Notes under the pieces: model-generated
The model's database searches: none
Told to the model about the DNA's origin: nothing
The model's input: only the letters and a program-made list of their open reading frames with translations
Translations under genes and position numbers: made by a program
Assembly (NCBI RefSeq): GCF_020687385.1
Contig: NZ_JAJEQM010000006.1
Span: 62,001 to 126,000 of the forward strand
Length of the DNA: 64,000 nucleotides
From: Hominilimicola fabiformis
Lineage (GTDB): Bacteria; Bacillota; Clostridia; UBA1381
Reading direction: 5' to 3'
Shown: in pieces, positions 41,221 to 50,222 of the stretch
Layout of the letters: the number at the start of each line of letters is the position of its first letter
How positions within the stretch are numbered: position 1 is the first letter of the stretch

Positions 41221-43860
41221 TTATTCTTCCGATGAAGTATCTTCTTCTGCTCCGCCTGCTGTATTTTCGCTTTCAGATGAGCCTGTATTGCCTTGTTCGT
41301 AATCAGTTCCGCCTGAATTTGACGAAGTACTGCTGCCCGAATTTGTATCATAAGAACCACTGTTAGTACCCGAATTTGTACTTGACGAAGAACCGCTGTT
41401 AGTACTTGACGAAGAACCCGAATTTATACCTGAAGATGCATTTGAATTATTGCCGTTTTGATTTTCGTGCGTTTCCGAAGTCGCAGGATTTACTGTAGGC
41501 ATAACGCTTGGAGTATTAACCGGTGCAACCGTTGATAGAGGTGTTTGCGTTGGTTTATTACGTCTGCTTGCGTGTGATGCGTCACAATATGCCTTTGGCT
41601 GTGTTCCTTCAACGAAGTAAGCGGTTGTGGTAGGGCAGGTGTCAGTTGCAAGCATACCGGAGTATTCGCATACCTGTGCCTCAACAACATTACTTGGTTT
41701 TGTGATTTCTTTAGGGTTAAGCGATTCGTGAATTTTTTCCATTACAAGATTCCATGCGGTAACTGTCGGATTGCCCGAAACACCTGCCGCTGAAATTGAT
41801 GCAGGATTATCGAAACCGTACCAACAAGCACCTACATAATACGGTGTGAAACCAACAAACCACTTATCGCAGTCATCGTCTGTTGTACCTGTTTTACCGT
41901 ATGTTGAAATACCGCAGTCAAGCTTTGCACCTTTACCTGTACCGACGCTGCTGTTTACAACGCCCGAAAGTAAATCAGCTGTAATGTATGCTGCCGCAGG
42001 ACTGATAGCCTGACTTGTGCTTGATGTGTTTTCAAGAATAACTTGACCTGTTGAATCAAGTACTCTTGTGTAAGTATACGGCTTAATATATTTACCGCTG
42101 TTCACGAATGTACAGTACGCTCCCGCCATTTCTTCAACGGTTACACCTTGTGTAAGACCGCCGAGTGCAAGAGAACTGTAGTTTTTATCTTTTTCTTCAA
42201 GTGTTGTGATGTGGAATTTGTTTTGTAGGTAGTTGAATGAGTTTGTAAGGTTGACCATATCCAATACCTTTACGGCAGGAATGTTTGCCGAACGTGCAAC
42301 CGCCTCTTTAATTGTCATATCGCCTAAGAAGTCGTTGTATGAGTTCTTTGGTTTCCACTTGTCGTTGCCGATTGTTATTTCTTCGTCTGTTACGGTATCG
42401 ACTTCTGTGATTTTACCCATATCAACCGCCGGTGCGTAAACCGAAAGCGGTTTGATTGATGAACCCGGTTGACGTTTTGATTGAGTGGCTCTGTTCCAAC
42501 CGCGAATATCAGTCTTTTCGCCAAGACCGCCTATAAGACCGCGGATTTTACCTGTGTAAGGGTCAATTATAATCATTGCCGATTGAGCACCCTTGCCTGT
42601 ATAAGGGAAGTTAGACGTATTGGTAAATATGCCTTCCATTATATTTTGAATGTCGGGATCCATTGTTGAATAAATTTTCAAACCGCCGTTGTATACCTGT
42701 TGGGTTGCGAAATCTTCCGAGTAACCTTTTTGAGTCATAAGGTCGGCGATAACGTCATTTACAACTTGGTCAACAAAGTATGAAGTAATACGTCCTTGAT
42801 TTTGCCTGTAAGCGTTGCTTACAACAAGGTCACTGCCTGATGCCTCTGCATATTCAGCGTCTGTGATATAACCGAGTTCACGCATTTTGCCGAGTACAAG
42901 ATTACGTTTTTCGATATTCTTATCCGGATGTACAAACGGATCGTATTCTGACGGGAACTGTGTTATACCTGCGATTGATGCCGCTTCGGCAAGGGTAAGG
43001 TCGCTTGCGTCTTTGTTAAAGTAAGTGTTTGCGGCAGCCTCAACACCGTTACAGTTGTTAGCGAAATATACGATATTCAGATACATTGTAAGTATTTCGT
43101 CTTTTGTAAGCTGTTTTTCAAGTGCAACCGCACGCATCATTTCTTTGACCTTACGCGAAGGTGTATTTTCTTTTTCATTGGTTATATTTTTTATAACCTG
43201 TTGAGTAATCGTACTACCGCCATAGTTTGACGAGCCGATACCGACTTTTGAAAGTACCCATTTACCCGTTGCACCGAGTGTACGTTTTATATCAACACCG
43301 TGGTGCTTGTAGAAACGTTCATCCTCGATTGAAACGATAGCGTCTTTCATAACTTGAGGTATTTGCGACGAATCTACCCATATACGGTTAAAATCGGATT
43401 GTATTTGTTCAAGTTCCTGCGGATTGCCGGCGGCATCTTCGTAATATATAAATGAAGAATAATTCAAAGCAAGAGTTTGAATATTCATATCTTTAATTTC
43501 ACGTGATACTGCGGCATACATTCCTATGCCCATACCGGATACAATTACAACTACCACAAAAATCGCAACAAAGAATGTAAGCCGTAAGCGTTTCCTGAAT
43601 TGAATCTGTTTCGGAGTAAGCTGCTTTTTTTGCTTTTTCTTACTGCGGGAAGTTGTTTGAGTTCGGCGCCTTGACGGTACTTCTCTGTATGATGAAGAAC
43701 TTGCCTGCGGTGATCTTGTAGGTTTTGTGGATGCCGCCTGTCTGCGACGTCTCGGAGCGCCTGAAGCTGACGAAGTTTTCATATCATACTCTTCCCAGTT
43801 GAAATTATCATTTGAGCCATATCCGGAGCTTGGTCTGTTTCTTCTGTTATTATCAGCCAT
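41221..43860 (-). CDS. Class A penicillin-binding protein (PBP1A type)
   Basis: An 879-residue bifunctional peptidoglycan synthase; start ATG at 43860 with AGGAGA. Order: a basic cytosolic tail to about 95, one membrane helix (about 100-125), GT51 transglycosylase with SIEDERFYKHHGVD near 190 and GGSTITQQVIKN near 220, a linker, and a transpeptidase with active-site PGSSIKP near 467 and KTGTTDDDCDKW near 660. The last 120 residues are low-complexity Ser/Asn/Gly/Thr repeats ending in an acidic patch, probably a flexible wall-spanning tail. Its promoter is separated by a leader of about 110 bases containing GTAGACA/TGTCTAC. Confidence 0.94.
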   Translation of the reverse strand: MADNNRRNRPSSGYGSNDNFNWEEYDMKTSSASGAPRRRRQAASTKPTRSPQASSSSYREVPSRRRTQTTSRSKKKQKKQLTPKQIQFRKRLRLTFFVAIFVVVVIVSGMGIGMYAAVSREIKDMNIQTLALNYSSFIYYEDAAGNPQELEQIQSDFNRIWVDSSQIPQVMKDAIVSIEDERFYKHHGVDIKRTLGATGKWVLSKVGIGSSNYGGSTITQQVIKNITNEKENTPSRKVKEMMRAVALEKQLTKDEILTMYLNIVYFANNCNGVEAAANTYFNKDASDLTLAEAASIAGITQFPSEYDPFVHPDKNIEKRNLVLGKMRELGYITDAEYAEASGSDLVVSNAYRQNQGRITSYFVDQVVNDVIADLMTQKGYSEDFATQQVYNGGLKIYSTMDPDIQNIMEGIFTNTSNFPYTGKGAQSAMIIIDPYTGKIRGLIGGLGEKTDIRGWNRATQSKRQPGSSIKPLSVYAPAVDMGKITEVDTVTDEEITIGNDKWKPKNSYNDFLGDMTIKEAVARSANIPAVKVLDMVNLTNSFNYLQNKFHITTLEEKDKNYSSLALGGLTQGVTVEEMAGAYCTFVNSGKYIKPYTYTRVLDSTGQVILENTSSTSQAISPAAAYITADLLSGVVNSSVGTGKGAKLDCGISTYGKTGTTDDDCDKWFVGFTPYYVGACWYGFDNPASISAAGVSGNPTVTAWNLVMEKIHESLNPKEITKPSNVVEAQVCEYSGMLATDTCPTTTAYFVEGTQPKAYCDASHASRRNKPTQTPLSTVAPVNTPSVMPTVNPATSETHENQNGNNSNASSGINSGSSSSTNSGSSSSTNSGTNSGSYDTNSGSSTSSNSGGTDYEQGNTGSSESENTAGGAEEDTSSEE

Positions 43861-43976
43861 AATATTTTCTCCTATCTTTTTTATTAAGATTGTAGACAAA
43901 ATGTGAGAGTATGTCTACTTTGATTTCGGGGCTGTTAAAAGCCTCAATCTTTCTTTAAAGATAATTGCATACTTTA

Positions 43977-44005
43977 ATTATATCCTAAATTGCATAAATT
44001 TGCAA
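43977..44005 (-). promoter_or_regulatory. Promoter of the class A PBP gene
   Basis: TTGCAA, 17 bases, TATAAT on the minus strand, about 110 bases upstream of the start. Confidence 0.7.
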
Positions 44006-44096
44006 CATTTATTTTTCAAAGTCTTATGCAAAGTATAAAAATGGGACAAAAGGGAATAATTTAAGAAAAAATATTAAAAGAAATGAGGAATAAATT

Positions 44097-44459
44097 ATGA
44101 AAATTTTAAAGAATACACTTATTGTTTCGTCATATGTATTACTTGTAGCGTTGTTTTTCGGAGGCGGATACGCTATCGGCAGAATAGGTGTGTCCGACAG
44201 TGTGCCGACTCCTATGCCTACGGTTGCGGCGGTTGAAGAGGTGAATGCAAATGATGTAAAAACTACAGTATATGAAGTTAAGGTTGAGAACGGTTTACTT
44301 CAAATTAATAAATGTGTAGGGGATAATAAAACGGCAATTTTGAGTGAAGAAATAAGCGAAAATGTATTTCCGAGCGAGGATATTGATGAACTCAAAAAAG
44401 GTGTTGAATTTGATAATCTTGATGAGGCACAACAGATGTTTGAAAACTTCGTAAGTTAA
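44097..44459 (+). CDS. Membrane-anchored small protein, possibly BofC-like
   Basis: A 120-residue protein with one N-terminal hydrophobic helix (about 9-28), a Pro/Thr linker (PTPMPTVAA) and an outside domain that reads YEVKVENGLLQINKCVG followed by an acidic helical end. The phrase 'YxVKxxNGxLxI' resembles the C-terminal domain of BofC, a spore-development protein, and fits other spore genes here, but the match is weak. GAGG precedes the ATG. It is a lone gene between the PBP and groES. Confidence 0.6.
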   Translation: MKILKNTLIVSSYVLLVALFFGGGYAIGRIGVSDSVPTPMPTVAAVEEVNANDVKTTVYEVKVENGLLQINKCVGDNKTAILSEEISENVFPSEDIDELKKGVEFDNLDEAQQMFENFVS

Positions 44460-44576
44460 AGCAGTATTAAGTTTATGAACAATTTGTTAAAACACCAAAA
44501 GGGAGATATTGAGCGTAACAAAAAGAAAAATAAAGAAAATAAGAGTAAATATAGCAATAAATTAAAAAAACGGACT

Positions 44577-44605
44577 TTGCTAAATAGAGCAAAAAAGAAC
44601 ATAAT
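44577..44605 (+). promoter_or_regulatory. Promoter of groESL
   Basis: TTGCTA, 17 bases, CATAAT, placing the transcription start at the edge of the CIRCE element. Confidence 0.55.
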
Positions 44606-44612
44606 AGCATTG

Positions 44613-44639
44613 TTAGCACTCAAGAAGTGTGAGTGCTAA
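44613..44639. promoter_or_regulatory. CIRCE operator (HrcA binding site)
   Basis: TTAGCACTC-N9-GAGTGCTAA, identical to the CIRCE consensus, 38 bases upstream of groES. HrcA binding here represses groESL until heat shock. hrcA is not in the window. Confidence 0.97.
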
Positions 44640-44670
44640 CAATGAACTTGATTAAAATTTTAGGAGGTAA

Positions 44671-44961
<291 letters not shown>

Positions 44962-44969
44962 TATATTAG

Positions 44970-46604
<1,635 letters not shown>

Positions 46605-46618
46605 TTTGAATAATATTA

Positions 46619-46649
46619 AACACAGATTGCAAAATGCAATCTGTGTTTT
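46619..46649 (+). terminator. Intrinsic terminator of groESL
   Basis: Perfect 11-bp stem ACACAGATTGC/GCAATCTGTGT with a five-base loop and four T. Confidence 0.88.
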
Positions 46650-46659
46650 GCATTATGTG

Positions 46660-46688
46660 TTGACAAAATTAATTTATAGTTATATAAT
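46660..46688 (+). promoter_or_regulatory. Consensus promoter of a small RNA (antitoxin candidate)
   Basis: TTGACA, 17 bases, TATAAT, a perfect sigma-A consensus with no credible gene on its strand downstream. Confidence 0.85.
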
Positions 46689-46694
46689 AAAAAT

Positions 46695-46785
46695 AGAAAA
46701 AGGCAAACCTCAAGCGGTTATGCCCAAAAAGAACTATTTATTCAATAGCCGTTCCTGGGTGAGAGGGCGGCTATTGTGCTTTTAT
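46695..46785 (+). ncRNA. Candidate antitoxin small RNA of a type I toxin-antitoxin locus
   Basis: Expected transcript from the consensus promoter to the shared hairpin at 46743-46776, about 90 bases. Its 5' end folds as GGCA-AACC-loop-GGTT-A-TGCC (about 46704-46727) and its 3' end is antisense to the last codons and 3' end of the toxin mRNA. Boundaries are inferred from promoter spacing and the hairpin; the T run after the hairpin is weak (TGCTTTTA). Confidence 0.45.
46743..46776. terminator. Shared hairpin between two convergent small transcripts
   Basis: CAATAGCCG/CGGCTATTG with a 16-base loop (TTCCTGGGTGAGAGGG). It can act in both directions and contains the toxin stop codon on the minus strand. 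Confidence 0.55.
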
Positions 46786-46845
46786 GGTAAAAATTATCAA
46801 TATAGCGATAATTATCAAAACTGCAAATAGCAATTTCTTTGCCAT
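46771..46845 (-). CDS. Candidate small hydrophobic toxin peptide (24 residues)
   Basis: A 24-codon frame: MAKK, an uninterrupted hydrophobic run of Leu, Ile, Val, Ala and Phe long enough to span a membrane, then TIKAQ. This is the shape of type I toxins. There is no clear ribosome site just before the ATG. A competing 44-codon frame begins at an ATG with an excellent AAAGGGGG site about 25 bases upstream, in another frame, and may couple into this one or be the true product. It was too short for usual gene calling. Support rests mainly on the locus architecture. Confidence 0.35.
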   Translation of the reverse strand: MAKKLLFAVLIIIAILIIFTIKAQ

Positions 46846-46988
46846 ATGTAACAATATGCTTACTTTTCATAAGCATACCCCCTTTCATAAACTCGGCATA
46901 AAGCCTGTGAATATAAAAGTGGGCATAACCGCCGGTTAAAAACCGTTAATGAAGTTTGCCTTTAATATCGGATTAATCCGACAAAAGT

Positions 46989-47017
46989 ATTATATATCAA
47001 CAAATTACAAAATTCAA
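46989..47017 (-). promoter_or_regulatory. Promoter of the toxin-side transcript
   Basis: TTGAAT, 17 bases, TATAAT on the minus strand; the transcript would have a structured leader of about 135 bases before the hydrophobic frame. Confidence 0.65.
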
Positions 47018-47055
47018 CAAAGTATATAAAAAGACATATAAATGTAAATAGCACA

Positions 47056-47095
47056 TAAAAAAGCAGACAAAGAATTTTTTTCTTTGTCTGCTTTT
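47056..47095 (-). terminator. Intrinsic terminator of ptsI
   Basis: AAAAGCAGACAAAGA/TCTTTGTCTGCTTTT, 15-bp stem, four bases after the stop, T run on the minus strand. Confidence 0.9.
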
Positions 47096-47098
47096 AAA

Positions 47099-48763
47099 TT
47101 AGTTCAAATATTTGTCTAAAACACTTTCTTTAATTTCAGAAACATTGGTTTCAATAACCTTTTTACGAATAGGTAAGATAGCACTTGGAGTGACGGAAAG
47201 TTCGTCAACGCCGATAGCAAGAAATGCTTCGGTAAGTTCAAGGTCTGCACCGAGTTCGCCGCAAATTCCAACCCATGTACCGTTTTTATGAGCGTTTTGT
47301 ACTATCATATTAATAAGTCTTAAAATTGCAACATGATGTGTGTCACAGAATTTGCCTATGTCGGGATTTTGTCTGTCAGCGGCAAGAGTATATTGAGTAA
47401 GGTCATTTGTACCGATTGAGAAGAAGTCCAGGTGCTTTGAAAGAATATCACTGATTACCGCTGCGGCAGGTGTTTCAATCATACAACCAAGTTCAACATT
47501 CTTTGAATAAGCGATGCCCTCACTGTCAAGTTCTGCTTTAACTTCATCAATTATTTCGAGTATTTTTACGATTTCCCATTCCGAAGCAATCATAGGGAAC
47601 ATAATAGCAAGTTTACCGAATACCGATGCACGATATAGAGCACGAAGCTGAGTCTTGAATATATCCGGTCTTTGAAGGCAAATTCTTATTGCACGAATAC
47701 CCATAGCCGGATTTTCTTCTTTCGGCATATTAAAGTAATCAACCTGCTTGTCTGCGCCGATGTCAAGTGTACGAACGATTACACGTTTATTAACCATTTT
47801 TGAAAGTACATCTTTATATGCGGCAAACTGAACATCTTCAGAAGGATAATCGTTGCTTTCAAGATATAAAAATTCACTTCTGAAAAGTCCGATACCCTCG
47901 GCATCGTTTTTCAAAACATTGCCGACATCAAGAACACTTCCGATATTTGCACAAAGTTCAATCTTTTGACCGTCTTTTGTTACGCTCTCACGGCCTTTTA
48001 ATTGTTGAAGAAGTTTGTTTTGCTTATCAATTTCTTCTTTTTTCTTAGTCATTTCGTTGATTGTAGCTTCGTCGGGATCAATATAAATCGTACCCGTAAA
48101 ACCGTCAACAATGGCATTTTTGCCGTTTGCATCGGCAGATAAAACGCCTTTTGCACCAATCATTGCGGGAATATTCATCATTCTTGCAAGAATTGATGTA
48201 TGAGAATTTGTAGAGCCACCCTCTGTTACAAAAGCGAGAATTTTGCTCTTGTCGAACTGAACCGTTTCGCTCGGTGCAAGGTCATCGGAAATGATTATAA
48301 CAGGTTCGTCCGTAACAAGACCGTCCTTGTCCTTACCTGAAAGAATTTTTATAAGTCTTTCCGAAACGTCTTTGACATCCGCACTTCTTTCACGCATATA
48401 CGGATCGTCCATTGCACGGAACATTTGCACAAAATTGTCGCAAGTTTGTGCAACAGCGGTTTCGGCATTTATAAGCTGGTCGGTAATTATATTTTTGATT
48501 GATTCGATATAATCAAGGTCGTCAAGCATCATCTGATGAATTTGGAAAATCATTGCGTTAGCCTCGCCGACTTCGGCAAGAGCCTTATCATAAAGCATAC
48601 CAAGTTCACTGATTGTCTGCTGACGTGCTGATTCAAAACGAGCGATTTCATCATCACTGCTTTCGATATGATGTCTTTTAATTGTGCTTTCCTCACGGCT
48701 GAAAACAAACACAGGCCCAAATGCAATACCGCTGCATACTGGTTTTCCGGTAATAGTAATCAT
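47099..48763 (-). CDS. ptsI: Phosphoenolpyruvate-protein phosphotransferase (PTS Enzyme I)
   Basis: A 554-residue Enzyme I that takes phosphate from PEP and passes it to HPr. The phospho-histidine is in GGSTNSHTSILAR near residue 187; the PEP-binding barrel carries GIGLFRSEFLY near 287, PMIASEWE near 381, and the C-terminal GICGELGAD near 492 with the catalytic cysteine. Slightly shorter than the 570-575 usual. AGGAGA precedes the ATG. No HPr gene is adjacent, so it is a single-gene unit. Confidence 0.95.
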   Translation of the reverse strand: MITITGKPVCSGIAFGPVFVFSREESTIKRHHIESSDDEIARFESARQQTISELGMLYDKALAEVGEANAMIFQIHQMMLDDLDYIESIKNIITDQLINAETAVAQTCDNFVQMFRAMDDPYMRERSADVKDVSERLIKILSGKDKDGLVTDEPVIIISDDLAPSETVQFDKSKILAFVTEGGSTNSHTSILARMMNIPAMIGAKGVLSADANGKNAIVDGFTGTIYIDPDEATINEMTKKKEEIDKQNKLLQQLKGRESVTKDGQKIELCANIGSVLDVGNVLKNDAEGIGLFRSEFLYLESNDYPSEDVQFAAYKDVLSKMVNKRVIVRTLDIGADKQVDYFNMPKEENPAMGIRAIRICLQRPDIFKTQLRALYRASVFGKLAIMFPMIASEWEIVKILEIIDEVKAELDSEGIAYSKNVELGCMIETPAAAVISDILSKHLDFFSIGTNDLTQYTLAADRQNPDIGKFCDTHHVAILRLINMIVQNAHKNGTWVGICGELGADLELTEAFLAIGVDELSVTPSAILPIRKKVIETNVSEIKESVLDKYLN

Positions 48764-48967
48764 AATAATCTTCTCCTTTGAAATTTGGAAATTTATATAT
48801 ATAGATATAATATTCTCATACTATGTCATATATATTATACAATATTTTTTACAAAAAGAAAAGAACTATTTTGTTAATTGTTGTGCATATTTTTGCTAAA
48901 AACAGTAAGGTTCGTTTGGTGAGATTGTATAAATAAGAAAATAAATGAATTAAGTAATGCAAACGTA

Positions 48968-48996
48968 TTGAATGTACGAGTGAGTTGTGATAAAAT
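48968..48996 (+). promoter_or_regulatory. Promoter of the malic enzyme operon
   Basis: TTGAAT, 17 bases, TAAAAT, 40 bases before the start codon. Confidence 0.65.
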
Positions 48997-49036
48997 GAAA
49001 GTAATTGTACACAGTGATAGAATAGGAGAGAAACTA

Positions 49037-50209
49037 ATGGATAAGAAAGAATTTGCACTAAAACAACACGAGGACTGGCACGGTAAAATTGAAGTTGTGT
49101 CAAGAGCAAAGGTTACAAACAGAGAAGAACTTTCTGTTGCATACACACCGGGTGTTGCAGAGCCTTGTCTTGAAATTTCAAAGGACGTGGATTTGTCATA
49201 TAAATACACAAGACGTTCAAATCTTGTTGCCGTTATAACGGACGGTACAGCTGTACTCGGACTTGGCGATATAGGTCCGGAGGCAGGTATGCCTGTAATG
49301 GAGGGTAAATGTGCATTGTTCAAGGTGTTTGCAGATGTTGACGCATTTCCGCTTTGCGTTCGTTCAAAGGACGTTGACGAAATTGTAAATACGGTTAAAA
49401 TGATTGCCGGTTCATTCGGCGGTGTTAATCTTGAGGATATATCCGCTCCGAGATGTATTGAGATTGAAAGAAGATTGAGAGAAGAATGTGATATTCCTGT
49501 ATTCCACGATGACCAACACGGTACAGCCGTTGTTGTACTTGCGTCGGTGCTTAACGCTCTAAAGGTAGTCGGCAAGGATATTACGGAAATTAAAGCCGTT
49601 GTAAACGGTGCAGGCTCGGCAGGTATGGCGATAACAAGACTGCTTGTTTCAAGAGGTTTGAAAAATGTAATTATGTGCGACAAGTACGGCTCACTTTACA
49701 GAGGAAACCCTGAAATGAACAGCGAACAGGCAAAGCTTGCCGAACTTACAAATCCGGACAATCTTGATGTAAAGCTTGATGAGGCAATCGTAGACGCAGA
49801 TTTATTTATAGGTGTTTCCGCACCTGGTATTCTTACGGAAGAAATGGTTGCAAAAATGGCTAAAGATCCAATCGTGTTTGCTATGGCAAATCCTGTTCCG
49901 GAAATTATGCCTGACGTTGCAAAGAAGGCAGGCGTAAGAGTTATAGGTACGGGAAGAAGTGATTTTCCTAATCAAATCAACAATGTGCTTGCATTCCCGG
50001 GTATATTCAGAGGTGCACTTGACGTAAGAGCAAGCGATATTAATGATGAAATGAAAATGGCAGCCGCACAGGCGATTGCCGATATTATTAAAGACGATGA
50101 ACTTAATGATGAATATATTATTCCTGACGCATTCGATAAGCGTGTAGCGGAAAACGTTGCAAAGGCTGTTGCAAAAGCAGCAAGAGAATCGGGCGTTGCA
50201 AGAATATAA
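49037..50209 (+). CDS. NAD(P)-dependent malic enzyme
   Basis: A 390-residue short-form malic enzyme: malate to pyruvate and CO2. Start at the ATG at 49037 (MDKKEFALKQHEDW) with AGGAGAG; the longer frame begins in the promoter. Marks: VAYTPGVAEPCLEI near 42, FHDDQHGTAVVVLAS near 154 with the metal ligands, and NAD site VVNGAGSAGMAITRLL near 186. It may be read together with the YetA-like lyase gene, 13 bases downstream. Its substrate could come from the class I fumarase. Confidence 0.95.
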   Translation: MDKKEFALKQHEDWHGKIEVVSRAKVTNREELSVAYTPGVAEPCLEISKDVDLSYKYTRRSNLVAVITDGTAVLGLGDIGPEAGMPVMEGKCALFKVFADVDAFPLCVRSKDVDEIVNTVKMIAGSFGGVNLEDISAPRCIEIERRLREECDIPVFHDDQHGTAVVVLASVLNALKVVGKDITEIKAVVNGAGSAGMAITRLLVSRGLKNVIMCDKYGSLYRGNPEMNSEQAKLAELTNPDNLDVKLDEAIVDADLFIGVSAPGILTEEMVAKMAKDPIVFAMANPVPEIMPDVAKKAGVRVIGTGRSDFPNQINNVLAFPGIFRGALDVRASDINDEMKMAAAQAIADIIKDDELNDEYIIPDAFDKRVAENVAKAVAKAARESGVARI

Positions 50210-50222
50210 GGAGATGTGAAAA

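Larger units (their letters stand above)
46703..46967. repeat. Inverted repeat framing the convergent small-RNA locus
   Basis: AAGGCAAACCTCA...GCGGTTATGCCCA near 46703-46731 returns on the other strand near 46920-46965 (GGGCATAACCGC ... GAAGTTTGCCTT) with about 17 extra bases forming an inner hairpin. Each copy lies at the 5' end of one of the two converging transcripts, so both RNAs begin with matching, self-complementary hairpins. Confidence 0.65.

Noticed and set aside
41270-41440. Short tandem repeats as a possible CRISPR-like array
   Set aside because: They are coding repeats of the Ser/Asn/Gly tail of the class A PBP, in frame and irregular.
43891-43921. GTAGACA...TGTCTAC in the PBP leader as a repeat A remnant
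   Set aside because: Shares just the first seven bases with the element's end; may be chance.
44476-44639. 54-codon Lys-rich frame upstream of groES
   Set aside because: No ribosome site, runs through the groES promoter and CIRCE element and owes its composition to AT-rich DNA.
46606-46830. 74-codon plus-strand frame after groEL
   Set aside because: Crosses a terminator, a promoter and a hairpin locus; no ribosome site or protein-like pattern.
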